DNA of 64,000 nt from Hippophae tibetana (GCA_037013495.1 CM072811.1:42175452-42239451), one strand, 5' to 3'; shown: positions 1 through 13,420, numbered from the stretch's first letter. Made by a program: numbers and translations. The notes: a model not told the origin generated them from the sequence alone.

Positions 1-535
1 CTCTTGTAATAGTTATGATTACTTTTCATTTATATCTATATTATGAAAAAAAACGGTTATAATATTTATGTTAATATTATAAAAAATGGTTAATTTTTAT
101 AATATAATAGAAACGATTATGGGAAATGAAAATTACAACTATAAATGAAAAAAAAAATTAGAATTTAGATTTAAAAAAAATTAGACCTTTCAAAAGTTTG
201 TCTCCGCCAACAATTTTTCTTATACTCCTTTTAGAGCTAGGTTTAATATAGTGAAGTTAAGACACTTTTTTGATTCATTGAATTAGTAGTATGTTTGTTG
301 TTTGTATATAGTTTTATTATATGAGATAAAAAATTATAATTCTCTAAAAATTACAATGAGACGAATTTTTATTAAGAAAATAATATGAAAAACAAGATTC
401 AGTCTTAGTTTCTCAATTTTTTCTATTCATGTTTTTTATTATTTAGATTTATTACCTTTCATAATTTTATAATGTATGTTATTTATATAAATTATTAATA
501 TTTCTTATTTGTCATTATATTTTACTAACAATCTT
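1..535. repeat. LTR-like direct repeat, copy A (cut by window edge)
   Basis: This AT-rich non-coding block is clearly similar to 3661-4200. Both begin with CTCTTGTAATA, share a middle with the phrase TTCTCAATTTTTTCTATTC, and end in a similar ATTATATTTTACTAA-type tail. The two lie in the same orientation about 3.1 kb apart with no coding capacity between them. That fits the two LTRs of an old non-autonomous retrotransposon or a diverged direct duplication. The left end may lie outside the window, and no primer-binding site was recognised. Confidence 0.45.
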
Positions 536-3500
536 AACACAATTCCCCTCCATAGGACGAACAGGTTATCGATACAACTTGATTCAATGCAAATTTCAAT
601 CTTGCTATTCAAAAATTATGATTTTCCCTTTTTTTAGAACCCTAATTTTTACCGTTGAATTTTGAAATTTTATTTAGATAGTGGGATTACGTTTTCTTGC
701 TCTTTGTTATGATAACTTTGTTTCTTTTTATTTATAATATAATTGCTATTAGTTATTTAAATTGTTTATTTGTTTCTAGTTAGCTATTTTTTGAGATTTT
801 TGTTGTTTTGTAATTTTCTTTTATATTTTTTCTGAATATTTGTGGGTTATTTAAAAAAATCAAAAATTTAAAAATTTAAGAAAGAAACTTAAAAAAATTA
901 AAAAAAATGTTTTTGTTTTTGTTTATTTTTATTCTTTTCTTTCATTATTTATTTTTTATTACTATTTTTTATTATTATTTTATTTTGTTGGTTTATTTTT
1001 ATTATTTCTTTATTTCATTTTATTATTTTCTTTTGAACAATAAACTATGAACCTTTGGGATATTAATTTAATTTATATTTGAGATTTGGTTATGAAAAAA
1101 AAAGAGGCTAAATCCTGAGAAGTTTTATTATTTTAATTTTTATTTTGTTATTTTTAGTTTTTTTGTTATTTACAGTTTCTTTTTTATTTTTGTTATTTTT
1201 TTTAGTTTTAGCTTTTGCATTTTAGGATATTTGTAAGTATCATCGCTGAAAACTCTTACGAAATTTAAAATCATCCACTAAGGTAACTAGGGGTTCAAAT
1301 GCTTGTTACATATGCTAAATTTAAATGTATCAATCTTTAAAAATGATTTGAGTTAGTTTAGTTTACTTATTTTGGTTTTTCAATTTTTAGATCACTTTCT
1401 TTGCTAGAAATTGGTTAGGAGTTATGATGAGTGCTTAAAAACACTAATATTTTGTGATCTTATTGCACTTAAATATGAATAAATAGTTTGATTGTGCATG
1501 CTCACATCATTATTTACATAAATCTATATGTTCTAAATCACAGGTATTTTCTGTTATATTTTAAGTATTTTAGCTTTAAATATATAACTTGATCAACACA
1601 TGAAGAATAACATCTGAAGCACTTAACTTACACCCTAGGACCTTAAAAAGGATAAGGCATATGGATTAAGTTAGAAAGAAAATGAATATATTTTGCAACT
1701 TATTTCTATCGTAGTTTATCTTATATTTTTAACTATCGCAACTCATCATATCCTTTTGACATATGTTGTATAGTAATCCTATTCCACCATAATACTAACA
1801 ATCCTAATTATATCATAATTTGATTTTTATCTCTTATAAATACAAAATGAGAGAGTCAAAGAATACGAAATAATGTAGAATAACTTTTCTTTTACAATTT
1901 TCCAATTGCTTGTTGCCTTAGTTTTAGATTATTTTTTAGGTTAGTCGTTCTACCATCATGTTCTAATACAGAGAAAAAAAATCCTCCAATTATAATGATG
2001 ATACAAGGATTTGAAGAAGATAGTGACAACTTATTTAGAGATATGAAATCATTTTTATCAAGAATAGGTAATTTTATTGTTATATCTTTTATTTCTCTTT
2101 GCTATTAGATGTCTTTCATAGCTAAACTAACTTTGTTAATTTAACTATAATTGACTAATTCTGATATGAAATTTTAGTAGTTTTTGCTTCCAATGATTGA
2201 AAGAACCATTTTATAATTTGAATAAATACAATTTTTATTTATTTCTTGATTGTGTTCTTAAAATATTTAATTATAAATAAATGATTGACCAAATTTTAAT
2301 TTATGATTAAAAAAATATTTTAGAATTATACATTAGAAAACCCATTTATGTTTTATTGTGTGTAAGTGGATAGTAGTTTAATGTAATTTTATTTATCAAT
2401 TTAAAACACGATCAAGGAAGTTATTTATTAAATGAGAACAAATTTGATGATTAAAAAATAATTTTAATTATAAATCATTGATGGACCAAATCTTGATTTA
2501 TAAATAAAAATATATATTTAATTTAGGTTTACCAATTAATTAATTTCAAGCTCGACTAAGGAAATTATTAATTAATTGAGACCCTTGATTTATATATTTT
2601 CTTCAAGTTTGCCAATTAATCAATTTCAAGCATAACCCATAAAGTTATTGATTAATTAAGAATTGTGTGATCTTGTCATAACCGTGTGAGATTGCTTATT
2701 TAAAAGAAAAAAAGAATCAATAAATATAACTTTTTATTTGAATAATTTAATTCATTTTGTCCATGAAGGACTATGCTCACTAAAATTCCATATACATCCA
2801 TCATCCTAGGTTCAACTATTGTTAATTTTATCACTTTAATTTATCAACTTTCTTAGATATATTTTAATTTAGACTTTATAATTCTGTTCACCCACCAACA
2901 AATTGTTAGAGTGTTTAGGATTTGTTTCTCTTTTTAACTATATTATAAAATAGAATAATTTTTAAAACCACCGTAATTCCTTAAGAAACAATTTTAGGAG
3001 TATACTTATCACTTATTACAAGTTATTTGTACATTTATAAACATTTTATAAGTACAAAATTTGACTATCAAGTCTTTATGTATCATGTTACTCTCTGCAT
3101 ATTACTCTTATAGATAATAGATCACATATGTGAGAGAGAAATGTGATCGCTTTGAAAACAAATTGTGTAGGACTCAATTCTTTAGAAACACTGACAAAAC
3201 TAGGCATATGTTTATGACCAAAATGAGCATAATAGTGAGAATTGAATTGTATTACGGAAGAATTTTGTGTGAAGTATATCATCGCTTATATAAAAGATAG
3301 AATAACTCAATGACATCACATCTACTAGTCATCTAGTAAGGTAAGTATACTTTCATAAGGGAAGGTTTGAAGGGTAACACATACCTATCCTATCAGATCG
3401 TTAAACTTTATCATTGTGTGTCAATTTAATTTGAGTCAATTTCATTTAAAAAAAATCCATCAATTTTCATTCATGTGAAAGATTGTTGAAAAATGGGGTA

Positions 3501-3660
3501 TATAATGTGTTACTTTGGAGCATTGGTATGGATGGAATACACTTGATAAAGTATTTTGATGCTCAAAATGACATTGGAATGAATGCAAAATTGAGTCTTA
3601 AAGATCATTCATTGAGGTGAAAGAATAACTAAATTCTCCACTCAACATATAGACCTTTGG
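536..3660. other. AT-rich interior between direct repeats, no gene seen
   Basis: The stretch is dominated by A/T runs and short chance ORFs. I see no protein domain, RNA gene or splice-consistent gene here. The only reason to single it out is that similar LTR-like blocks bracket it. It could be the interior of a decayed non-autonomous element or plain spacer. Confidence 0.4.
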
Positions 3661-4200
3661 TTACTCTTGTAATATTTAGGGTTATTTTTCTATTTATGAC
3701 TACATTATGACAAAACAACTATGAAAAAATTATTATAGTTGTTTATGTATGCATTATGAAAAAACAAATTTATAGTATTTATGCCTATATTATGACAAAA
3801 ACGGTTATAGTCGTTTATGTTTACATTACGACAAAAAATGTTATGGGAAATGAAAGGTGTAAGCATGAATAATTATAAATTAGCTTATGGATATTTGAAA
3901 AAATATGACAGAAAGTATTAAAACAAAGATTTTGAAAATGAGAGCTCTCAAAAGTTTTTTTCTCTATCATTTTATCCTTGGAGATAAATGTCCATGATTA
4001 TCTAACCCCATGATGAGATGAGAAATTTATTTTAAAGAAACCATATGAAATACGAGACTCGGTATTCCTTTCTCAATTTTTTCTATTCATGTACTTCATT
4101 ATTTACATTTTATTACCTTATATAGTTTTTTAATTTATATTTTTTATACAAAATTATATTAACATTTATTATTTATCCTTATATTTTATTAATAATAACT
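3661..4200. repeat. LTR-like direct repeat, copy B
   Basis: This is the second copy of the block at 1-535, in the same orientation, recognisable along most of its length but with many substitutions and small indels. The copies share the CTCTTGTAATA start and the TTCTCAATTTTTTCTATTC core. The divergence suggests an old duplication. Confidence 0.45.
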
Positions 4201-5300
4201 AAGAAAAGAATAGTCAATTAATATACATTATAAAATTAACATAAGTAACTAGCACAACATAAACTGAATTCACATAAATAATTTTTTACGTGTATCAAAC
4301 AACAATATAATTTAACTGGTTTATTATATAACATAAAAAATTATATAAATGAAGCTAACCATATGCATTAATTTAAATTTATGTGATTATTTTATTACTA
4401 TTATTATTTTTATTTATTGATTATTTAAATAAGTTTCATTTCTATTATATAAAACAAGTAATAAAATTTGAATTGATAATATTTACGATTGCAACAATCC
4501 CTATCAGAATTTAAATTTTACTATCCATTAAGATATAAATTAAATCATACTAAGGTAAGTACATATCTTGCGTGTACCATGGAAGTATAAAAAATAAATA
4601 TGAAAAAATAAAATAAGAACACAAGAAATTTATGTGGTTTGATAAATTTGACTAATCCACACCTAAAGTCATAAAAAATCCATTAATATTATTTCTTAAT
4701 ACAAAAATATTAACTCAATTCCCAATATATATCCTATATTCTAATAATAATATTATGATTACAAAAACAACATTAAAATTTGAATCCTCATTATACACAA
4801 ATCACACATGTAAACCCAAAACAAAGAACTTAAAACAATTCCAATGTTCTTTGCTTTTGGTTCCACCAAAATTCTTAAAAATATAAATAATATAATTAAG
4901 ATTAATATATACTTACTGATGTATTCACTCTGTGCCCATGTTAATCTAATATCACATATATAGATCCAAAAATCAATTTCCTTAAATACAGAACTCACAC
5001 CTAAAAAAACAACCCAATATATAGAATGTACATAAAATCTTATAGGCTTCTTATCTTCACATGGTCAAATACACATTTAAGATTCATTAACTCCATATAC
5101 ATCCATTATTAAATTTCCCATTAACATTAACACTTAATATTTTTAATAGCCTTTTGGTTTTCCAACTTTATAGGTTATATATAGTCTATTAACAAACCAA
5201 ACGTTATAATCTTTTTAAATGCTATTTTACTCCAACAATAGGGACAAGGTTGTTGGTTTTCTCATACATCACCATGTACTTAAGTACCCCTTAAACTCAT
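4201..5300. other. AT-rich spacer, nothing recognised
   Basis: No coding exon, repeat pair or RNA gene is supported. The short minus-strand ORF at 4759-4998 has low-complexity hydrophobic composition and no recognisable domain, so it is treated as chance. Confidence 0.4.
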
Positions 5301-5840
5301 TTTTAGGACAATCACTAGTTCTTTATGCTTTTCATACACTCATCTATATGCATAAGAATTGGCTATGGTGATATAGAAAACATAAAAGAAAACACACATT
5401 CAATAATGAAGAACACACAAGAGTTTTACGTAGTTTTTTCTCATTGTCAGACTTACATCCACGAGAACCAATATAGTTCCAATCTACTAGCAATAACTTA
5501 TAACCCTTTTAAAAGTTTCCGCACCCTTACAACCAAGAATTGATCTCACCTTACAGACCTAGGAAGGATCAACCTTGACTATCAAGAATGCTTTTTTGAT
5601 CAAACTTTCTATTTCTTGTTTACATAGCACACATGAATCATTTTCTCACTATATAACTTTGTGTTACAATAAAATACAATATTATAAGCTATATCCTATA
5701 TTTACATTTGAGAGAACTCCTTATAGTGCTCTAGTATACACACAATAGAAACCGATGAAATGATTGTTGTTAGGATGCTTTAAAAATTGTTATTTATGTT
5801 ACATTACTTCTTTATTAGTTTTTTGTTATCACATGTTCCA
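5301..5840 (-). repeat. 3' LTR of copia element 1
   Basis: About 540 bp that align with 9890-10433 in the same orientation. Shared landmarks are TTAGGACAAT at the left edge, AAACATAAAAGAAAACACAC inside, and TTGTTATCACATGTTC at the right edge. It lies next to the RNase H end of the coding region, so it is the 3' LTR of a minus-strand element. Confidence 0.82.
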
Positions 5841-5999
5841 TAACCCATTTACTAGCTGAATCAAATCCTACATTGTTTGTTCTAACCATCACTCATATCC
5901 TTCACTAACTTTGAGCAAGTTCATACATTGCCTAAGCTTTCTTGTTGTAATTACTTTGGTAAAATAAACTTTGATTATCACATTGACTTCAATTTCTTC

Positions 6000-7200
6000 C
6001 TATGATATCTGTAATATACTTATGAACCCTTTTATCCATAGAGCTTCCTTAACTACCTCAGTACATGCAATGTATTCATCCTTAGTCATGGATAGAGCTA
6101 CAATTGAATGCAAATCGCTCTTCCAACTCATTGTATTTCCAAATAGGGTGAAGGCATAACCACTAAGTGATATTTTCTTATCAAGATCTCTTACAAAATC
6201 TAAATCTATGAAACCTACAACCTTCATAGCTACAGTTGAATTTATTCTATAAATCAAACCCATTTTAGAAGTCCTTTTAAGTTACCTAAGGATCCATTTC
6301 ACTCCTGCCTGATGTTCCTTTCCAAGGTTTGAGATACACCTACTTACAACATTGACTCAATGTGCTAAATCTACTTTAGTTACTATCATGGCAAACATAA
6401 GACTAGCAACAATAGTTGAGTAAGGCATACTTGTCATTTCTTTCATTTCCTAATCAATTTTGGGAGATGGTTCTGTAGATATTTTAAAATGAGGTGCTAG
6501 AGGTGTTGAAACTGGTTTGGATGTTCCATTCCAAATTTATTAAGTACCTTTTCTAGATAGCTAGATAGTAGCTCTCATTTCTATCTAATTCTTGAAATCT
6601 TTATGCTATGAATCTTTTTTGAGTTCCTTAAGTCCTTATCTCAAATTGAATTTTTAGAAGTTTTTTGAAGTGAATCAAATCTTTAAAATCCTTACTTCCT
6701 AACAACATAGCATCTACATACAAGAGTAGATATACTATGTTCCCATTGATTTTCTTTCTAAAATAAACACAAGTATTATACTTACGTCTTTAAAACTTTA
6801 AATTCATCGTGAAGATATTAAACCCTTTGCACCATTGGGATATGGACTATTTAGATCCATATAATGATCTTTTCAAAAGACAAACCTCATCCCTTTTATC
6901 CTTAACCACGAAGACCTCTGGTTATTTCATGTAAATGGTATCTTCAAGCTCCTTATGTAAGAATACTATATTTACATACATTTGATCCAAATGAAGATCA
7001 AATTGGGTAGCCAAGGAAAGAAGAATTCTAATTGATGTATATTTAGCAACTGCTAAAAAGATCTCATTGTAACTATCCCATCTCTTTGTAAGAAATCATA
7101 AGCAATAACTCTTGCCTTATACCTTGCTGATGCAACCCCTTTTTATCCCTTCTTTTAACTTGAACACCTATTTATTAAAAACCAAAATTTTTTTGCTAGT
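6000..7200 (-). pseudogene. copia RT-RNase H remnant
   Basis: The minus strand at 6000-6263 encodes a recognisable copia RNase H with the phrases GFIDLDFVRDLDKK, SLSGYAFTLFG and ALSMTKDEYIACTE, the last containing the conserved acidic motif. Upstream on the same strand (about 6264-7130) is a broken RT with phrases such as TSIRILLSLATQFDLHLDQ and PEVFVVK. These domains copied the element's RNA into DNA and removed the RNA template. Several frameshifts and stops break the frame. Only the RNase H part remains as a moderately long ORF. Confidence 0.82.
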
Positions 7201-7699
7201 TTTTTCACAAGCAACCAAGTGCCATTTTTAGAGAGTGAGTTCATTTTTTCCATCATTTCTTCACCTAATAGTCTTGCATTTTTATAGACATTGTTTTTAC
7301 AAAATTTCTTAGCTCAATTCTATCAATGTTTTCATTGACTGTAAGAGCATAGGTAATAAGATTAGCATGACCATATCTCATGACTGGTTTTGGGGTTCTT
7401 CTTGGCCTACCACTCACCAGTGAATAATTCTTATGATCTTGATGTTTAGTTCTTATAACATATTTATGTTCACTAATTGATGATACTCTAATGTCAACAT
7501 TAGTTGAATCAATCTCATTTCCATTAGATCTTTCCTATAGACTGTGGTCTGATTTAAACTTTTCAAATTAAGTCTCCACCTCAATTGAAATAGGTACTTT
7601 AATTGCTCAGAATTTGGTTGAATACTTTTATCATCAAAAGTATCATTCTTAACAAAGGTTACATTTCTACTATTGAAACATTTCTTTGATTCTGGAACC

Positions 7700-8950
7700 T
7701 ATAACTTGTATCGCTTTACTCTACCAGGATAGCTTGCAATACAACTTTATTTGCTCTTGCTTGAAGGTTTCCATCACTCACATGAATGTAAGCTAAACAC
7801 CTGAACACCTTCAGTTTTCTATAATCAGTATGACTTCAACTCCATCTTTCTTCAGGAGCATTAAAATCAGTGGCTAAAATTGGTGATATGTTTATCAAAT
7901 GAGTAGCATTTTGAACTACCTTAACCCAAATTCTCTTGGAAAATTTAGAGTTAGAAAGCATACATCTGACCTTATTTAAGATAGTTATGTTCATACGTTT
8001 TACTCAACTATTTTGTTGGGGAAGAACCTATTACTATTTTATGCCTATGAATGCCATAGGTTTCACACACCTTTTCAAACTTAACATTGCAAATTTCCAT
8101 CCTATTGTTAGTCCTAAGCATCTTAATCCTTTTTCCTATCTGATTTTCTACTAAAACTTTTCAAGATTGAAACTTAAAAAATGTATCATTCATACTCTTT
8201 AGAATATAAGTCCAAACCTTCCTTTAGAAGTCATCAATCAAACATAGATAGTACTTATTACCACCTAATAATGGTTTTGATGAAGTTCCCTAAAGATCTG
8301 CACGTATGTAGTTTAGAATGCCCTTTGTTGTGTGCTTGCCAATACCAAATTTGAAGTTAGTTTACTTACCATATATGCAATGTTTACAAATGCCAATTTT
8401 TGTGACCTTATCTCCTTGAAATACACCTTATTTGTAGAGTTCAGTAAGACCCCTATCACTAATATACCTAAGCCTATTATGTCAGAGAATAATAACAAGT
8501 TCTGATGAAATTGTCAAAGCATTCCCATAATCAAACATATTTTACCTTGAAGAATGTAGAGCCCATTCTATCTTAAACCATTCATAACAACGAAAGATCT
8601 CTTAAGTGCCTTTAACATACCTTGTTCTAATTTGGTTGTATAGCCTGAAACATCAAGTACTCCAAGAGAAATCAAATTTCTCCTTAAATTTGACACAATC
8701 TAACATTAGATAGTATCTTTATTGTGTTATCATTGAGTTTAATTTCAATGCAACTAATGCCCTTCACATTACATTCATAATTGTTCCCAAGTAATATTTT
8801 CCCATGGTTAACTTCAGTTAACTCCCTGAACCATTTATTATTGGGGCATATATGAAATGTTCAGCCAGAATCCAACACCCACTCGTTTACACACTTTTCA
8901 GTTATGACAGCTAAAACATCAAAGATTTCATAGCCGTCTTCAGCAATGCT
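7700..8950 (-). pseudogene. copia protease and integrase remnant
   Basis: A protease active site is visible around 8830-8890 on the minus strand as WVLDSG followed by a stop in place of the usual Cys and then TFHICPNN. Downstream (about 8300-8420) is the pre-integrase zinc-binding segment, with scattered integrase phrases to about 7700. Frames change repeatedly. The order protease, integrase, RT fits Ty1/copia. Integrase boundaries are approximate because the sequence is heavily mutated. Confidence 0.62.
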
Positions 8951-9004
8951 AGCATATATAGTACTCTTATTATCAGATTCATAATTTTTTCCTTTTCTCA
9001 AAAG

Positions 9005-9046
9005 GCAAATTCTCTTGAAATGGCATTTCTTGTGGCATATGAAACA
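9005..9046 (-). other. gag CCHC zinc knuckle of copia element 1
   Basis: The minus strand encodes CFICHKKCHFKRIC, an intact CX2CX4HX4C knuckle, preceded by Lys/Arg-rich residues. In retrotransposon gag proteins this motif binds the element RNA for packaging. It lies just downstream of the gag ORF, as expected. Confidence 0.85.
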
Positions 9047-9187
9047 CCTAAGATTTCTTCTATTTTTGGACTTTGATTTGGACTTCCCTCTCCCTTTAGA
9101 GACATTACTTTTCTTCTCTGATCTCTCTCTAAAAAATAAGCCTTCATGGGTATCTCTTGATTTCTTGAACTTCTTGTGATTAAGTTC

Positions 9188-9880
9188 CTAAGATTTCAGA
9201 GATAAAACAAAACAATGGAGCTTGAGTTCTTCTCTTCTATACTTGATTGTAATTTTAAGTTTATTAAAAGACTCAGGTGAATTCTTATGTAAGATTATAG
9301 CATGATCTTCTTGATCAACTTTCTTGTCTAGATTTGCTAGATAGACATTGATCTTCTTGAATTGATCATAATTGTAGTCAAGAGTCTTCAATTTATCCAT
9401 CATGAAACCAAAAAATCTTTCCTTCAAGAAAATCTTATTTGTCAATGTCTTATGATCATATAAGGTCTCTAGCCTTTCCCATATTTCTTTGGCGGTTTTC
9501 AAGTCATGGATTTTCCATAAGACATTATCAATCAAGCATAGCTCTATACAGTTACTTACTTTGTTTAGGATTTTCTTCTTTTCTTTTTAGTTTTAGTGTT
9601 GAAAACCTCATCAATTGCCAAATCTATATCTTATTGTATCAAAACATTTTTCATCTTTCCTTTCCAAATAAAAAAAATACACATTCCATCAAACTTCTCG
9701 ACATCACACTTAGTAGAAGCCACAGTTACCTTATTGGGATTTCTAACCTTAAGAAGATCATAGTGTTAGAAAAGTTGAGAACATAAAAACACTAGATTCG
9801 ATTACCTTGAGCTTTTCTTAGTTGTCACAGTTTGAACCCTTGTAAATTAATTCCTCGAATTTCTCAAAGCCAAATTTGAT
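9188..9880 (-). pseudogene. copia gag remnant (UBN2-type)
   Basis: The longest open piece (9188-9535, 115 residues) contains AKEIWERLETLYDHKTLTNK and LKERFFGFMMDK, typical of the gag-polypeptide domain of plant copia elements. This protein forms the cytoplasmic virus-like particle. The upstream part, to about 9870 beside the primer-binding site, is broken by stops. The zinc knuckle follows at 9005-9046. Confidence 0.82.
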
Positions 9881-9884
9881 ACCA
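9877..9884 (-). other. Primer-binding site, tRNA-iMet type
   Basis: On the minus strand, TTATTGGTATCAAATTTGG begins within a few bases of the 5' LTR end at 9890. TGGTATCA is the standard complement of the 3' end of initiator-Met tRNA used by most plant copia elements. It fixes the orientation of the element. Confidence 0.82.
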
Positions 9885-9889
9885 ATAAT

Positions 9890-10433
9890 TGTTAGGACAA
9901 TAATTAGTTCTTCATACTCTTCAAACACTAATTCACATGCACAAGAATTGGTTATGACGATATAATAAACATAAAAGAAAACACACATTTAAGAATGGAG
10001 AATACACAAGAATTTTATATGATTCTTCATCAATGTGAGGCTTACATCCACAGGAACCAATACAGTTCCAACCCATTAGCAATATAGTGTAACCCTTACA
10101 ATAATTTCAGCCACCCTTACAACTAGAAATTGGTCTAACCTTACATACCCGAAAAGGATCAACCCTGACTATCAAGAATGCTTTTTTGACCAAGCCTCTC
10201 TCTTTCTTGTTTACACGGCACACATAAATCACTTTCTCACCGAACAACTTTGTGTTACAAAACAACACAACCTCATGAGTTATATCCTCTATTTTGTATC
10301 CGAGAGAACTCCTCATAGTGCTCTAACATACACACGATAGAAATTGATAAAATGAGTCTTGTTAGGATGCTTTAAAACCGTTATTTTTATTACAATACTT
10401 CTTTATTAGTCATTTGTTATCACATGTTCTACA
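9890..10433 (-). repeat. 5' LTR of copia element 1
   Basis: About 544 bp, starting TGTTAGGACAAT and ending CATGTTCTACA on the plus strand, and matching 5301-5840. It lies immediately beside the primer-binding site and so is the 5' LTR in element sense. Confidence 0.85.
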
Positions 10434-12190
10434 CTTTTTATTTATTTATTTATAAAAGCAAGAATTGTGTTTTTTTAATCTAGAATTTACATAAATGTTA
10501 CTCAATAATACGTGTTGGTTTGTTGTTATACCAAAGTGGTCTTTTTATAATAAACAAATGTACATTTAAACAGTCTATACATATATTTTAAATTAAAAAA
10601 TTATATCATTCATGAAGTACCCACATTTAATCACAAGCAATACGATAATCACAGGATCAATATATTTTAATTTAAATTTTTTTAAGTTAAACAATACTAT
10701 CATAATTCGAATATATTAATAAAAATAAAATGAATTACAGAGCTATCAACGAATAGGGGAAAAAACCACAATTTGCAAAATAAGCACACGTGTTGATTTA
10801 AAATTTCTTCTATCTGTCTTTGTCTTGATTTGTTTTGTTCAATTAGCTATTATAAAATATGGTAATATTATATTCCAAAATTTTCAAATGTAGGTGGCAT
10901 AACATCATTGTCCATTCTACTTTATAATCGTAGGCTAGTTTTTAATTTTATAAAACTATTTTATGCACACCAACTCATTTAAATATGTGAAAGGTTGGAG
11001 ATTCAAGTTTTGATAGGAATGAATTCACATATTGTTTAGAGTGCACCCTTCAACTTTGGACAATTTTTTTCCTATGTTATATTTACAAATATGCATATTT
11101 TATTTTACAAAAATAACTAGTAGTGTATCTTTTAAATTTATTACTTGAATTTTTTTATTTTATCATATTACTTATTTATTTATCGTTATTAGTATATTTT
11201 TAACTTTTATTTTAATAATATATAATTTTTACTAAATAAATTTTAATAAAACGGTAAAGATTTGAAATCCTTTCATAAATTTTACTAATTCAATTTTCTT
11301 AACCTAAGTATTATTTCTTAAGAAAACTATAGTTTTTGTCTCCCATACAATTTAGATATTCTTTGTTATTCTACGTATAATTATATAACTATTGTTTGTT
11401 ATTTATACTATGTTACATTGTTGATATCTAATTTTTCTTTAGATTTTTTACATGTTTATTATAGTTTATATTGTTTAATTCATTTAATTTTTTATGTTAG
11501 TTTACATAGATATTGAACTATGTTAATGAGTTTTATTACAAATTAATTTATGTAATTTTAAGTCTTAATTTAAATTGGATATACACATATGTAACACTAG
11601 TAGTCTAATATTCAAAAATATAAAACAAAATTTAAATTTGCAACATTTATCACAATATTTTCACATTATTTTGCTATGAATTGATTGAAAAAATAATCTA
11701 TTTTTTCTATTATCATTTAAGCCATGTCAAAATTATCAATTTTTATTATTAAATTTATATACAGTGCACATGACGAATATTAATTATGTCTATATTTTAT
11801 GCATAAATGGGTAATGCAGAGTGAAAATGCATGATAGCATGTATGTGTTCTATATATATTTAATTAATGATAAACTAATATGTTAATTTGTACTTATTAT
11901 ATACATATATTTTTATAAATTAAATATATTTATGATCAATAAATATAAATTATATGTATATATATTATATATAATTAATATGTTATTTTAAGATAAATTT
12001 AATTATTTATAATCAAATGAATTATTTGGACGCTATTTGAATTAAAAAAATACTTATATATATATATATATAAATTTACCTTATTGTTAAAAAGTTGACA
12101 TAGAAGGTAATTTTTTTCATAAATCATTAATTTTTTGGCTTTATCTTTTTTAAATTGGAATGTCTTATTTTTTTTATTATATAAAAAAAT
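10434..12190. other. AT-rich spacer
   Basis: Mostly A/T-rich sequence with no recognised gene. It contains a short (TA)n run near 12056-12072 and chance ORFs only. Confidence 0.4.
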
Positions 12191-12194
12191 ATGT

Positions 12195-12395
12195 TGAATA
12201 TTTGCATTTTGGAATATCTCTTTTGATATCACCATCATTGCCAAAAACACAATCTTAGCATAGGAGATATTACACAAACAGTGTATTATAGAATGCGATT
12301 GTAAGAACATTGTTGAATACATCACTTTTGGAAACTATAATGTTTCATGGCAAGCGCAACACTTTTTGGATGAAATTTCTCCAATCTTATACTAA
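12195..12395 (+). pseudogene. Possible LINE-type RNase H fragment
   Basis: Reading the plus strand gives a short stretch with IIECDCKNIVEYI followed by SWQAQHFLDEISPIL. This resembles the E-x-D-C motif region of the plant RNase H-like (RVT_3) domain found at the end of LINE polyproteins and in related host pseudogenes. There is an in-frame stop before it and no RT nearby, so it would be an isolated scrap. The similarity is from memory and limited to about 35 residues. Confidence 0.35.
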
Positions 12396-13415
12396 TTCTC
12401 ATCTATAATATTTAAATGAAGTCGGTATCATTTATTGAATTTAAATATAATTGAATTCATCCAATTAAATTAAACTGCATATAAAAATTGTGTTTTTCTT
12501 TTGAGAAAAAAATATGATTTGACTATTTTTTTTTTCATTGTTTATGGTGATCACTTATGGGGGTGCCCATAAATCAATTTATGTTCTTCCTCTAACACCT
12601 CAAAGATTATTTTTTTCTGGTAACAAAGAACCCGAAGTTCTCTCTATTTTCTCATTCTCTTGCTCTTGAGTGCATCTACTTAATCTTTTTCATCTTTTGG
12701 AAAAGATCCTCCATTTTAGAGAGAGATCTCTCTCTTGTTAGTATATTACAGTCTTTTTTATGCACCCTATTTTTGTGTCTAGTATTTTTCTCTGTTTTCT
12801 TTCCCTGTTTAAACTCTCTATTTACAGGAGGGAGTAGTATACCATCAAACCCTATGAAGATCTTATCTAGTGTATTTTTATATCTTAATTTGTTGAATGT
12901 TGATACCTTTTAATAGAGAGTTTGTTTGTTTTCATATCTCGCAGATTTACCAAAACTTATCAATATATATATATATATATATGATTCGTTTAATATGGAG
13001 TTTTATCGATTGATCGTGAAAATACTCAAATATGAGCAAGATGAATAAGCTTATAATGATTTGGTAGTACTCTTAATAGAGTTATCTCTCGCAGTATTTG
13101 GTTTAGGATTTACATCCAAGAGATGCATTATATATGAAATAAAAAATAATATTAGTTATTTTTTAGTTATTATTTATTTTTAATTAAAAAATATATTATA
13201 TATATCTTATTTTAGTACAAATATATTTAAATTATTGAGTATTAAAAACTTAAAATTTAAAATTTAGTAAACATAGTTCTATTTTATACACTAATTTATC
13301 TATAATTTTATAAATATTGTACTTAAAAATTTAAGATATGATATGTACATCTACATAGATTCACCCCTTCTTTCTTATCTTACCTGTAATATGTGTTTAT
13401 TTAGTTTTTAAATAT
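12396..13415. other. Spacer with pyrimidine-rich block
   Basis: No ORF of note. A less AT-rich part (about 12540-12900) carries CT-rich runs, a 7-bp perfect inverted repeat TTATGGG/CCCATAA at 12555-12572, and GAGAGAGATCTCTCTC near 12720. It resembles an untranslated or LTR-like segment, but no partner copy was found. Confidence 0.35.
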
Positions 13416-13420
13416 GTATT

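Larger units (their letters stand above)
5301..10433 (-). mobile_element. Decayed Ty1/copia retrotransposon with both LTRs (minus strand)
   Basis: The element reads right to left: 5' LTR 9890-10433, primer-binding site, gag, zinc knuckle, protease, integrase, reverse transcriptase, RNase H, then 3' LTR 5301-5840. The domain order with integrase before RT is diagnostic of Ty1/copia. The coding region has many stops and frameshifts, so the copy is dead. Both LTRs run TG to CA on the minus strand but differ at many positions, pointing to an old insertion. I could not identify a matching target-site duplication: the flanks are CTCAT on the left and CTTTT on the right. The gag and RT phrases resemble the Tnt1/Tork-type copia elements common in dicots. 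Confidence 0.88.

Noticed and set aside
6000..9535. Several medium ORFs considered as separate host genes
   Set aside because: They are ordered copia domains on one strand between matching LTRs and a primer-binding site, so they are parts of one dead element.
11999..12325. Minus-strand 108-codon ORF
   Set aside because: AT-rich, Lys/Phe/Ile-rich and running through a (TA)n tract. The only protein-like signal in the area is on the opposite strand.
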